DNA from: Akebia trifoliata
Lineage: Eukaryota; Streptophyta; Magnoliopsida; Ranunculales; Lardizabalaceae
Direction: 5' to 3'
NCBI GenBank assembly: GCA_017979445.1
Contig: CM030714.1
Span: 4,402,001 to 4,466,000, forward strand
DNA: 64,000 nt
In this document: in pieces, positions 51,019 to 61,510 of the stretch
Layout of the letters: the number at the start of each line of letters is the position of its first letter
How positions within the stretch are numbered: the stretch's first letter is position 1
Notes under the pieces: model-generated
What the model was told of the DNA's origin: nothing
The model's database searches: none
What the model saw: the letters and a program-made list of their open reading frames with translations, nothing else
Made by a program: the position numbers and the translations under genes

Positions 51019-51385
51019 GGGAAATGTTTAGCAACAGACATTTTGGCAAAACATTTTTCAAAATATGGGTTAGAAATTTTGGATTGAGTTGATTTTTAGT
51101 GAGGATGATCTCTACGGTGAGGAGATCATCATCACCAAAAATCAGCCCATTCCAAAACTTCTAACCCCATCAAAAATGGTTTACAAAAAATGGACGGTCA
51201 ACGATTTTTCAACTTGAAAACATGAGGTTAGAAGTTTTGAAATGGGCTGATTTTTGGTGAGGATGATTTCCTCACCGTAAAGATTATCCTCACAAAAAAT
51301 CAGCCCATTCCAAAACTTTTAACCCATGTAGGACAAAAATGGTTGGCTAAAATGTTGGCCAAAATGTTTGGTGCTGAACGGGACC
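51019..51385. mobile_element. Hairpin MITE M3
   Basis: 367 bp between TA runs. Ends GGGAAATGTTTAGCAACAGA and TGCTGAACGGGACCC. Two hairpin modules flank a spacer carrying TGGACGGTCAACGATT. Confidence 0.8.
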
Positions 51386-51397
51386 CTATATATATAT

Positions 51398-51913
51398 AGG
51401 GTCCCGTTCAGCACCTTAAGCTTTACCATACCTTTTAACAAACGTGTTTTGTCCTACATGGGTTAGAAGTTTTGGAATGGGTTGATTTTTGGTGAGGATG
51501 ATCTCTATGGTGAGGAGATCATCATCACAAAAAATCAGCCCATTCCAAAACTTCTAACCCCATAAAAAATGGTTTACAAAAAATGGACGGTCCACGATTT
51601 TTCAACTTGTAAACATGGGGCTAAAAATTTCGGAATGGGCTGATTTTTGGTAAGGATGATCTCTACAATTAGAAGATCCTCCTCACCAAAAATCAGTCCT
51701 TTCCAAAATTTCTAGCCCCATGTTTACAAGTTGAAAAATTGTGGACCGTCCATTTTTTGTAAACCATTTTTTATGGGATTAAAAGTTTTGGAATGGATTG
51801 ATTTTTAGTGAAGATGATCTCCTCACCATAGAGATCAACCTCACCAAAAATCAGCCTATTCCAAAACTTGTAACCCATGTAGGACAAAACACGTAGGGTG
51901 TTGAACGGGACTC
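51398..51913. mobile_element. Hairpin MITE M4 (three modules)
   Basis: 516 bp. Ends GGGTCCCGTTCAGCACC and GTGTTGAACGGGACTC. It has three hairpin modules and two spacers in opposite orientation (GGACGGTCCACG and GTGGACCGTCC), one module more than its neighbours. Confidence 0.8.
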
Positions 51914-51931
51914 ATATCTATATATATATAT

Positions 51932-52295
51932 GGGAAATGTTCAGCACCCAACCATTTGCCCAACATGTTTTATTTTACATGGGTTAGAAGTTCTGGAATT
52001 GACTGATTTTTGGTGAAGATGATCTCCACAGTTAGAAGATCATCCTGATCAAAAGCCCATTCCAAAATTTCTAACCCCATGTTTACAAGTGGAAAAATCG
52101 TGGACCATCCACTTTTTGTAAATCATTTGTGATGGGATTAGAAGTTTTGAAATAGACTGATTTTTGGTGAGGATGATCTCCTCACCATAAAGATCATCCT
52201 CACTAAAAATCAGCCTATTCCAAAACTTCTAACCCATTTAGGATAAAACATGTTGAGCAAATTGTTGAGTAAATGGTTGGGTGCGTAACGGGGTC
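51932..52295. mobile_element. Hairpin MITE M5
   Basis: 364 bp between TA runs. Starts GGGAAATGTTCAGCACCCAA and ends TTGGGTGCGTAACGGGGTC. Two hairpin modules; the first is shortened on its right arm. Confidence 0.78.
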
Positions 52296-52313
52296 ATATA
52301 TATATATATATAT

Positions 52314-52687
52314 GGGAAATGTTCAGCAACAAACATTTTGACAAACATTTTGGCAAAACATTTTTCAAAATATGGGTTAGAGGTTTTGGAATGGGCTGAT
52401 TTTTGGTGAGGATGATCTCTACGGTGAGGAGATCATCATCACCAAAAATCAGCCCATTCCAAAACCTCTTACCCATCAAAAATGACTTACAAAAAATGGA
52501 CGGTCCACGATTTCCCAACTTGTAAACATGGGGCTAGAAGTTTTGGAATGGGCTGATTTTTGATGAGGATGATCTCCTCACCATAGAGATCATCCTCACC
52601 AAAAATCAGCCCATTCCAAAACCTCTAACCCATGTTTTAAAAAATGTTTTGCCAAAATGTTTGTCAAAATGTTTGTTGCTGAAAGGG

Positions 52688-52691
<4 letters not shown>
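52314..52691. mobile_element. Hairpin MITE M6
   Basis: 378 bp between TA runs. Starts GGGAAATGTTCAGCAACAAA and ends TTGCTGAAAGGGACCC. Both hairpin modules are close to perfect. Confidence 0.8.
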
Positions 52692-52722
<31 letters not shown>

Positions 52723-52724
<2 letters not shown>

Positions 52725-53129
52725 GTTAGGTTCAAGGGACATATGAGAAAACATATGTAAAAACAATGTAACATTTATAAATTTCAAAATATGGGTTAGA
52801 AATTTTGGATTGAACTGATTTTTTGTGAGGATGATCTCTATAATGGGAAGATCGTTTGAAAAAAGAATCAATCCAATTTGAAACTTCTAACCTCATTAAA
52901 AGTGATTTAGAATGTGGACCATCGATTTTTTGCTAATTTTTATCAATAATTTGTAAATCATTTTTGATGGATTTAGAAGTTTCTGATTGAGCTGATTTTT
53001 TGTGAGGATAATCTTCTCATCATAGTGACCATCCTTACAAAAAATCAGCTCAATTCAAAACCTCTAACCCATATTATGAAAAATCATTGTTTTTTCATAT
53101 GTTTTTACATATGGCCCTTGAAACACCCC
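52723..53129. mobile_element. Hairpin MITE M7
   Basis: 407 bp. Starts GGGTTAGGTTCAAGGGACAT and ends ATATGGCCCTTGAAACACCCC. The terminal type is the same as M2 and differs from M3-M6. A 31-bp TA run separates it from M6. Confidence 0.78.
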
Positions 53130-53140
53130 ATATGTATATA

Positions 53141-53520
53141 GGGTTGGGTTCCATAGACACATAAAACTACTCACATTGCGACACAGTGTTTTGTCTTATA
53201 TGGGAAAAAATGTTTGGAATGGGCTGATTTTTTGTGAGGATGATCTCTATGGTGAGGAGATCATCCTTGCCAAAAATCAGCTCATTATGAAACTTTTAGC
53301 CCCATTTTTACAAGTTGAAAAATTTTAGACCGTCCAATTTTTGTAAATCAATTTTGATGGGGTTAGAAGTTTTGGAACGGGATGATTTTTTGCAAGGATG
53401 ATTCCCTCATCACAGAGATCATCCTCACAAAAAATCAGCCCATTCCAAACCTTTTTGCCCATATAAGACAAAAATGGTGTTGCAATGTGAGTCGCAATAT
53501 GGGTTGTAAGAACGTCACCC
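53141..53520. mobile_element. Hairpin MITE M8 (mixed ends)
   Basis: 380 bp. The left end GGGTTGGGTTCCATAGACAC is like M1, while the right end GTTGTAAGAACGTCACCC is like M10/M11. Two hairpin modules. Confidence 0.75.
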
Positions 53521-53534
53521 ATATATATATATAT

Positions 53535-53915
53535 GGGAAATGTTCAACACCCTAAGATTTACCCTACATTTTAACAAACGTGTTTTGTCCTACATGAGTT
53601 AGAAGTTTTTGGAATGCGCTGATTTTTGGTGAGGATGATCTCTATGATTATAAGATCATCCTCATCAAAAATCAGCCCATTCCAAAAATTTTAGACCTAT
53701 GTTTACAAATTGAAAAATTGTGGACCATCCATTTTTTGTAAATCATTTTTTATGGGGTTAGAAGTTTTGGAATGAGCTGATTTTTGGTGAAGATGATCTC
53801 CTCACCGTAGAGATCATCCTCACCAAAAATCAGCCTATTCCAAAACTTCTAACCTAAGTAGGACAAAACACGTTTGTTAAAGTGTGGGGTAAAGCTTAGG
53901 GTGGCGAACGTGAAC
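53535..53915. mobile_element. Hairpin MITE M9
   Basis: About 380 bp. Starts GGGAAATGTTCAACACCCTA; the right end near TTAGGGTGGCGAACGTGAAC is degraded and not followed by a TA run. Next comes the RLP2 upstream region. Confidence 0.7.
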
Positions 53916-54154
53916 GTAATCTTGTAATCTGAATGTGAACCTAATCTTGTTTTACGTAGTTCTTTTCATAAGTCATGACAAGACTTGCAACGTGTAAAGA
54001 TGAGTGAAATTATTTCAGGGAAACCACGCAACGACTTTGAGTCAATCAGTAATTTTTGAAATTAACCCCAAGGCAAGACTTGACTTCAATTGTTATTAAA
54101 GCTGAAGCCTCTCTTGCCAAAGTAGATGAAAAGAAAGAAAGCAATCAATAATCC

Positions 54155-56601
54155 ATGGCCGAATCAAAACCACAACAACACCATTTCTCTTCTTCTTCCT
54201 TGAACATCTTTTTATTCTTCTTTTTCTTCTTTATAAGTAGTCTATGTCAATGCTGTCCTGAAGATCATAAACAAGCCCTCCTCCAATTCAAATCCATATT
54301 ACTTGCAATCATAACAACAGCTTCTTGCTCTCCTCTTGGGTCTCCAATACAACAACTACTACTGATTGTTGTAAATGGGAGCGGGTAACTTGTTCTACTC
54401 GGTTGTCATCAAGTCCGGTTGAAGGCCTTGATCTCTCCTTCCTTACTGTCCATTTGAATGCCACAACTCTGACACCACTCTTCCATATAAGAAGCGTGAC
54501 CCATCTGGATATATCTGATAGTGGAATTTATGGTGAAATTCCGACAAACGGATTTCTCAATCTGACCAGATTGGTTTTTCTCGACTTGAGTAATAATTTC
54601 TTTTACGGCTCCATTCCTTCTGAAATATTTGGTCTTAGAAATCTAAAATTCCTTTATCTGCATGGGAATTCACTAAGTGGAAATCTAAGTTGTCAAGTGG
54701 GAGATCTTTTAAACTTGAGAGAGTTGGATGTGTCTGATAATCAACTATCTGGAAAGATCCCAACATCAATTGGCAACTTGTCAAAGCTTCTTGAATTGAG
54801 ACTTCGAAACAATTCTCTTTCATCAGATATTCCAATTGAAATAGGCCACTTGTCCAACCTTACTTTCTTGGACCTCATGGGCAACAACTTAACTGGTGGA
54901 ATTCCTACATCTTTTGGGAATTTGTCTGTCCTTACTATTTTACTCCTCAACGACAACAAATTATCAGGTAAAATTTCTGTAACTCTTTATTAACTTGAAA
55001 ATCCATTAATCATTGATGTAACAAATACTATATATATTTTTTTTACAGGACGGATTCCATTGGAGTTATTTGAAATTAAGGGATTGGAGGAATTGCATCT
55101 TGTAGGAAACAAACTCAATTTGAGTGGCAATTACCCGATAAAACCCAAATTTTCGTTGAGAGTATTTCATTTGGGATCCTGTGGAATTGTCGGAAAATTT
55201 CCCAATTGGCTATCAAACCAGAAAGATCTTCATTCACTGGATCTAAGTGATAATGAATTGGAAGGGCCAATCCCTCAATGGCTTCTTGATTTGAATCTTG
55301 CATATCTTATTCTATACAACAATAAGCTCACAGGTTCTCTCCCACCTCGTCTTTTCAAACCTGACCTATATTACCTTGATCTTTCAAATAATACTTTTAT
55401 TGGCCAACTTCCAAAGAACATTGGCAATGCGACTAATCTTCAGATTCTTTCGTTGTCTCAAAATAACTTTTCTGACTCATTGCCAATATCCATGAGAATG
55501 ATGCGCAGTTTAATATATCTAGATTTGTCCAATAACAATTTTTCTGGTTATAAAATTCTTGAATTCCCTTCTTTGTTGTATGTAGACCTCTCTTCCAACA
55601 AATTCTCTGGTGAAGTTCCGATGGACATTGGAAGAAATGTACATACACTCAAGTTTGGCCAAAATAGACTCTCAGGCAGCCTACCAGTGAATTTGACTAA
55701 AATGAAAAACCTCCAATACCTCGATCTCCATAACAATGAAATTTCAGGTGAGGTACCAAACTCCCTCTCTCAAATCTTAGGCTTAAAAGTCCTAATCTTA
55801 AGGGAAAATTACTTGAATGGGTCAATCTCTCATCTTCTATCCAATCTAACTTTCCTTCAAATCCTTGACCTTTCTGGCAACAATCTCACCGGAGAAATCC
55901 CACAGATGTTTGGTAATCTCATCGGGATGAAAACGGAACCTAATAATTCTGATCCTGTAGTGAGAATCAAAAGTGGCAGTTTAGCCCCACTGCACTTTAT
56001 GACAGGAAGTGGCATGGGCGTAAATTGGAAGAGCATGGTTCAAAGTCTATCTAGCAAGAGCCTAAGTATGTATAACCTGTTAGACTTGTCAAGAAATCAA
56101 TTGTCTGGTGAGATCCCATCTTCTTTAGGTTGTCTTAAAGGTCTTAAATCACTCAACATTTCATATAACAAACTCTCGGGGAGCATCCCTACGAGCTTTG
56201 GAGGGTTTGAAAATCTGGAGAGTTTAGATTTGTCACATAATGAGCTTTATGGTGTAATTCCACAAACATTCAAGAATCTCAAACAACTTACAAAGCTAGA
56301 TGTAAGCAATAATGAACTTGAGGGTCAGATTCCGGAGGGTGGTCAGATGGACACAATGGACGATCTCAATTCTTATGCTAACAACAAGGGGTTGTGTGGG
56401 AAACAAATCCATGTCCCATGTCACACTATGAGTCCACCAAGTTATGGAACGAATGAGGATGAGAATGAGCCATGGTTTTTGTGGGAAGGCGCATGGGTGG
56501 GATTTCTAGTGGGATTCTTTTGGGCAATATCAATCTTCCACTTAGTCAAATTTTTCACTCAAAATCCACAAAGGCGTCAACATGGCAACCTATGCTTCTA
56601 G
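54155..56601 (+). pseudogene. LRR receptor-like protein RLP2, frameshifted in exon 1
   Basis: Exon 1 is 54155-54967 and exon 2 is 55049-56601, with an 81-bp GT-AG intron at the same codon as in RLP1. It is a close paralogue of RLP1: the signal peptide MAESKPQQHHFSSSSLNIF, LRRs, the island with VNWKSMVQSL, a transmembrane helix GAWVGFLVGFFWAI and a basic tail. Near 54306 the sequence has GCAATCATA where RLP1 has GCAAATCATA. This one-base loss separates the signal peptide and LRR N-cap from the LRRs. Apart from this the frame is open. It also lacks two LRRs present in RLP1. A sequencing error or a population variant could explain the loss; otherwise it is a young pseudogene. Confidence 0.85.
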
Positions 56602-56854
56602 CAACAAAATGTGCTAAGGATTTTCGCAAATTTGTTTGCAGAGTATGAAGTATAATCTGTAATATTCGTATTAATGTTATAATGAATTACAAATTGTGAA
56701 CTTGTGTATTGTTTTCTGTTGTATTTGGTATATATTATATATGTTTAGATTTGAATGTTTTATCTTATAATGCAAAGAAATAAAATTAATCGATCAATAT
56801 GTTTTGGTGTGACATTGTTCTTGTGCAATGTAGTGATGGATTATTGAAAGATTT

Positions 56855-57231
56855 TATTTTTTTATTTGGACTATCAAATCAGTCATTAAAAATTTAACAA
56901 TCAAATAAAAGGTTTTCATAAAAATTACTAACCTCAATATGACTAAAAGGGTAAGTAAGGACTGCCAAAGGCGTCAGAGGAACATGCTTAGGTGGGAAGC
57001 GAAATATTGTAGCAAATAAACTGTGTAAAATCTACCCCACTAAGGTTGTTGGTTCACCGAATGTACCATTTATAAGGATGATACATTTCCGTAGACAAGG
57101 ATTCTTGAAACAATTGTTCTTTTGCTCCAACAGAGTCTTGATTGGGATTTATGATTCACTGATCTTTTCTACAATTCTAATACAAGCCAACTAACAAAAT
57201 TTTAATATAATTGAAGGTTGTATAATCACTT
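56855..57231 (+). repeat. RLP 3'-flank repeat, copy 2
   Basis: It is homologous to 3585-3965 (minus) and 58070-58395 (plus), including CAATCAAATAAAAGGTTTTC and GAAGCGAAATATTGTAG. It lies directly downstream of RLP2. Confidence 0.85.
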
Positions 57232-57235
57232 AGAG

Positions 57236-57345
57236 ACATGGTTTTAAAATTCATTTTGATGTATCGTCCCATCCTTGAAGAACATGAATCATCTCGGACA
57301 AGTTTTCTGATAAGTTTGAATTGTCTTGTTTAACAATGAGGCAAT
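57236..57345 (+). mobile_element. Truncated CATGG MITE E5
   Basis: The left end CATGGTTTTAAAATTC and the motif CGGACAAGTTTTCTGATA match E1. The right end is missing and the sequence passes straight into the RLP 3' fragment, so the duplication junction lies in this element. Confidence 0.55.
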
Positions 57346-57359
57346 AATGAATTGTCTCA

Positions 57360-57695
57360 ACAAGAATCTCAAACAACTCACAAAGCTAGATGTGAGCAAT
57401 AATGAACTTAAGGGTCAAATTCCGGAGGGTGGTCAAATGGACACAATGGATGATTTCAATTCTTATGCTAACAACAAGGGATTGTGTGAGAAACTAATCC
57501 ATGTCCCATGTCACACTATGAGTCCATCAGGTTATGGAACGAAGGAGGATGAGAGCGAGCCATGGTTTTGGTAGGAAGGTGCATGGGTCGGATTTCTAGT
57601 GGGATTCTTTTGGGTAATATCAATCTCCCACTTAATCAAAATTTCCACTCAAAATTCACAAAGGCTTTGACTGGGCAAGCTATGCTTCTAGCAAA
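57360..57695 (+). pseudogene. RLP 3'-end fragment
   Basis: It encodes NLKQLTKLDVSNNELKGQIP, the C-cap with LCEKLIHVPCHTMSP and EDESEPWFW, then a TAG (57572-57574) where RLP2 has Leu-Trp just before the transmembrane helix. The transmembrane and tail codons are still recognisable, with another stop. No upstream LRRs are present. Changes include CGK to CEK, a lost glycine in the cap. Confidence 0.9.
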
Positions 57696-57837
57696 AAAAT
57701 GAGTAAAGGATTTTTGCAAATTTGTTTAGAGAATAATCATGTTATAATGAATTACAAACTGGGAACTTGTTCTTTATTTGGTCTATTTTATAGTATAGAG
57801 TGGCATTTGAAGGCCCTACACAGAGCCAAACATTTTT

Positions 57838-58052
57838 TCAATGTATGGGTTAGAAGTTTCGGAATGGGCTGATGTTTTGTAAGGATGACTTCTATGATGA
57901 ACATATCATCCTCACCAAAATTCAGCCCATTCCGAAACTTCTAACCCCATTAAAAGTATTTTACAAAAAAAGGACGGCCCACGGTTCTTTAAGTTGTAAA
58001 CTAGGGTTAGAAGTTTCGGAATGAGCTGATTTTTGGTGAGGATGATCTCTTC
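57838..58052. mobile_element. Hairpin MITE M12, truncated
   Basis: The first module (GGGTTAGAAGTTTCGGAATG...CATTCCGAAACTTCTAACCC), the spacer GGACGGCCCACGG and only half of the second module are present, ending at a short TA tract. Confidence 0.7.
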
Positions 58053-58069
58053 AAATATATATATTTAGA

Positions 58070-58395
58070 CTTTTAAATCATTCATTACAATTTCACAATC
58101 AAATAAAAGGTTTTCATACAAATTACTAACCTCAATATGACTAAAAAGGGTTTGTAAGTTTGGACCACCATGATGTTAAGGGAACATATGCTTTGGTGGG
58201 AAGCAGAATATTGTAGCAAATAAACAGTACTGTACAATCTACACCACTGAGGCTGTTGGCTAACCCGATATACCATTAATAGTCATGATACATTTCCCTA
58301 GACTTCTTAAACAAGTGTCCTTTTGGTCCAACAGAGTACTTATTGGGATTTTTGATTCACTAATATTTTTACAATTCTAATGCAATCCTTACAGT
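58070..58395 (+). repeat. RLP 3'-flank repeat, copy 3
   Basis: It matches copy 2 (CAATCAAATAAAAGGTTTTC, TTGTAGCAAATAAAC). Together with the 3' fragment it forms a second tandem unit of RLP tail plus flank. Confidence 0.85.
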
Positions 58396-58607
58396 TAGAA
58401 AGCAAATTCAATCAAATATGCAGAAGGGTTCTAATCTTATGGATCATTTATATATATAAAAAAGATTCCAAAAGTCGAAAATACAAAGCAGCATTGAAAA
58501 CTAGAAACCATACAAGCAGAAGGGAAAAAAAAAACTTCTAACGCATATATCATCTCTAACTCAGTGATCGACCCTTCAAAACATAAAATAACTAACAACA
58601 TTTATAA

Positions 58608-58718
58608 TTACAACGTATATCTCTGGAGGATGTGTTTCTCATACAAAGACAGAATATCCTTCTTGTTGGGATTCTTAAGTTGAAGCAGTTCTGCCCCACA
58701 CCCATGTTTTGTGAGCTC
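58608..58718 (-). CDS. Unassigned terminal-exon-like coding fragment
   Basis: On the minus strand an acceptor-like TATATATACAG is followed by 36 codons and a TAA. The peptide starts ELTKHGCGAELLQLKNP and ends YEKHILQRYTL. Its composition looks protein-like, not random, but I do not recognise the family. A stretch about 100-170 bp upstream (GLTSVRLNETALDIKHTQ, another frame, with stops beyond) may be an earlier exon of the same gene. No complete gene can be built, so it is probably a relic. Confidence 0.3.
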   Translation of the reverse strand, partial: ELTKHGCGAELLQLKNPNKKDILSLYEKHILQRYTL

Positions 58719-59084
58719 CTGTATATATAAACCTCGGAATCAGTTTGTTGGCTGTGATAGAAAATTCAACCTCCATCCTCCGCTTGTGTGTGTTTGATAT
58801 CCAATGCAGTTTCATTCAAACGGACTGAAGTCAACCCCTTTTGAAGTAAATTTAGTGTTCCCTGCTTGGATTGCAGTTGCATATAGGTAGGGCTTCCGCC
58901 CTATTGTTCGCCTCTGCTCGATCCAATCTTTCGGTCTCCGAAACACTCTCAAGGACTTGTACAGTGCATGCCCTTTGTTTCGTTGTCTTATTTATGTGGG
59001 GACGTCTTCTCTTTATAATTGATGGGGTTAAGAGTTGAGATGAACTAGGAAGTAGGGACATCCCTCACTCTCCTATGTAAAAAA

Positions 59085-59755
59085 GGTTCCCTTGAGAGGT
59101 ACACCATTAATAAGGTGATGATCATGGTTTTTAAACTCGGTATCACGTCTCGTCTCGTTCAGCTCCGATATCGTGTTGATTGAGACAATGGTTTTTAACC
59201 ATTTAAAAAATCTGAAAAATTATGAAAAAATTCAGAAATAATTCCTATAAAAAAATGAATCCAAAAAGATATAAAATTAAAAAAAATCTATTTGGGAGTG
59301 AAAGAATTGAGGGTTGAGATTTTAATTCGTTTGTATCGATTAACTCGGATGAGATTTTGAAAATCTCGTCCGATACGTCTCGTTTAACTTGCGAGTTAAA
59401 CCATTACTATGCTGTCTCGTTCGTATCGCCCGAGATAATCGAAAATATCGTCCAAGAGGACTCGCTTATCTCACGATACGCGGTCGTCTCATAACACTTT
59501 GTGAGTTGGTCTTGTTGGGCTCCGATACCGAGTTAACTCTGGTGATACATCTCGGTCTCGGATGAGTTTAAAAACCATGGTGATGATACATTCCTTTAGA
59601 CAATATATAGGAATCCTTGAACACTTGTCCCTTTGATCACACCTGAAGAGATTTTTTATTGGGATTTTGATTCAGATATCTTATGACAATTCTATTGGAA
59701 ACCCAACATTTCTTTTAAAAATAAAATTGAAGGGTGTAAGATGTCACTTCGAGAT
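59085..59755 (+). repeat. RLP 3'-flank repeat, copy 4 (split by E4)
   Basis: 59085-59122 (GGTACACCATTAATAAGG) and 59588-59755 (CTTTAGACAA, TTTTTATTGGGATTTTGATT, ATTGAAGGGTGTAAGAT) resume the same flank block on either side of the E4 insertion. It precedes a promoter relic, so it is the end of one lost RLP unit next to the start of another. Confidence 0.65.
59123..59579. mobile_element. CATGG MITE E4 (8-bp TSD)
   Basis: 457 bp, ends CATGGTTTTTAAACTCGG and GAGTTTAAAAACCATG, flanked by GTGATGAT on both sides (59115-59122 and 59580-59587). It is the longest copy, rich in CTCGTC/GAGACG motifs in both orientations. Confidence 0.82.
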
Positions 59756-59829
59756 TAATTTTAATAATTTAAGATCATTCAGAGATTGATAAAATTGATG
59801 ACTACTGAACTCTCAAATTTAAAACTAAA

Positions 59830-60400
59830 TTTCAACGGTGAATTTTTTTTTTCAAAATTCTTAGAATTTTGTCCTTTATAACTCTATGGCATCAAATCAT
59901 GTTTTTTGGATGTCACAAATTGATGCGGTTAAGATCCACTCCAAGGTACGTTAAGTAACATATTAATAGCATCAGTTTGAATTTTATGACGTGCATCCCT
60001 ACTCCAAGGGAGTTTTGTAATAAAAATGTAATAGTTAGGTCTACCGAACAAATCTTTCTTTCAATTATAAATAAATACTAATAATTGTTTTTGAAATATA
60101 TCCTTCCATGCCAAACTTGCAGTGTAATAGTGTTTGACTCAAAAATTCTGCTTAGTTTCTTTCACGATAAACTTGCAATGTGGAAAAACAAGAGAAATTA
60201 TTTAAAGGAAACCAGCCAACCCAACTACGGCTTTGAGTCAATCGCTGAATGTGTCTTTGAAAATGTAATATAAGTGGTGAGGACTATATGTGGGGGTGTG
60301 GAAGTTGTAGCTTCTCTTGCCAAAACAGATCAACTGAAAGAAACCAATCAATCCATTGCTAAATCACAAATATTATACAACTCACAAAAATTCTCTTGCT
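59830..60400 (+). pseudogene. RLP promoter relic B (headless RLP copy)
   Basis: It follows the RLP1 5' flank from about 570 bp upstream to the start codon, including ACTTGCAATGT, CCAACCCAACTA and GAGTCAATCGCTGAATG. The start codon is ATT as in relic A, followed by GCTAAATCACAA. No LRR coding sequence follows. Confidence 0.82.
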
Positions 60401-60592
60401 TTTTGGTTTTTATACAACTCACACAACAAAAATTATTTTCCACGAAAGTTTCCATGTTGTACTCAAACAATAGAAAATCATTTGCCAGCTAATATTTTCT
60501 CTACAATCAAACACGCCCTAATTGTAAATTGTACAAAGTTGATTCATTATCTAGATAGTTGGAGAGGTTTTTTTATTTATTTGTGTTCTCAA

Positions 60593-60593
<1 letters not shown>

Positions 60594-60627
<34 letters not shown>

Positions 60628-60628
60628 A

Positions 60629-60677
<49 letters not shown>
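60594..60677. repeat. (TA)n microsatellite
   Basis: An 84-bp TA tract with a few TATAATATAT interruptions. The shorter equivalent in segment A is at 45815-45846. MITE M10 is inserted at its right edge. Confidence 0.95.
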
Positions 60678-60679
<2 letters not shown>

Positions 60680-61057
60680 GTCACGTTCCTAAGACTCATA
60701 TTGAGACTCACATTGCGACACACCGTTTTGTCTTATATGGGCAAAAATATTTGGAATGGACTGATTTTTTGTGAGGATGATCTCTGTGATGAGGGGATCA
60801 TCCTGGCAAAAAATCATCCCATTCCAAAACTTGTAACCCCATCAAAATTGATTTACAAAAATTGGACGGTCTATAATTTTTCAACATAAATTGGACGGTC
60901 TAGAAGTTTCATAATGAGCTGATTTTTGGCAAGGATGATCTCCTCACCATAGAGATCATCCTCACAAAAAATCAGCCCATTCCAATATTTTTTCCCATAT
61001 AAGACAAAACGGTGTGTCGCAATGTGAGTCCCAATATGAGTCTTAGGAACGCTGTTC
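60678..61057. mobile_element. Hairpin MITE M10
   Basis: 380 bp. Left end GGGTCACGTTCCTAAGACTC and right end GAGTCTTAGGAACGCTGTTC. Two hairpin modules; the spacer carries TTGGACGGTCTA twice. Absent from segment A. Confidence 0.82.
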
Positions 61058-61081
61058 TATATATATATATATATATATATA

Positions 61082-61459
61082 GGGTCACGTTCCTAAGACT
61101 CATATTGAGACTCACATTGCGACACACCGTTTTGTCTTATCTGGGCAAAAATGTTTGGAATGAGCTGATTTTTTGTGAGGATGATCTCTGTGATGAGGGG
61201 ATCATCCTGGCAAAAAATCATCCCATTCCAAAACTTCTAACCCCATCAAAATTGATTTACAAAAATTGGACGGTCTATAATTTTTCAACAAAAATTAGAC
61301 GGTCTAGAAGTTTCATAATGAGCTGATTTTTGGCAAGGATAATCTCCTCACCATAGAGATCATCCTCACAAAAAATCAGCCCATTCCAAATATTTTTGCC
61401 CATATAAGACAAAACGGTGTGTCGCAATGTGAGTCCCAATATGAGTCTTAGGAACGCTG

Positions 61460-61462
<3 letters not shown>
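61082..61462. mobile_element. Hairpin MITE M11
   Basis: 381 bp, nearly identical to M10 in sequence and orientation and separated from it by a 24-bp TA run. Probably a recent tandem duplication of M10 (or the reverse). Confidence 0.82.

Positions 61463-61510
<48 letters not shown>

Noticed and set aside
51019..53915. CRISPR-like or satellite array
   Set aside because: Spacing and unit size vary (364-516 bp), units have inverted internal structure and distinct ends, and the DNA is plant nuclear.
54290..54400. A small intron rescuing the RLP2 frame
   Set aside because: No plausible donor/acceptor pair lies here, RLP1 has no intron at this place, and a single-A loss explains the shift exactly.
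60356..60889. 177-codon frame across the TA tract and MITE M10
   Set aside because: It is made of promoter relic, microsatellite and MITE sequence; the composition is not protein-like.
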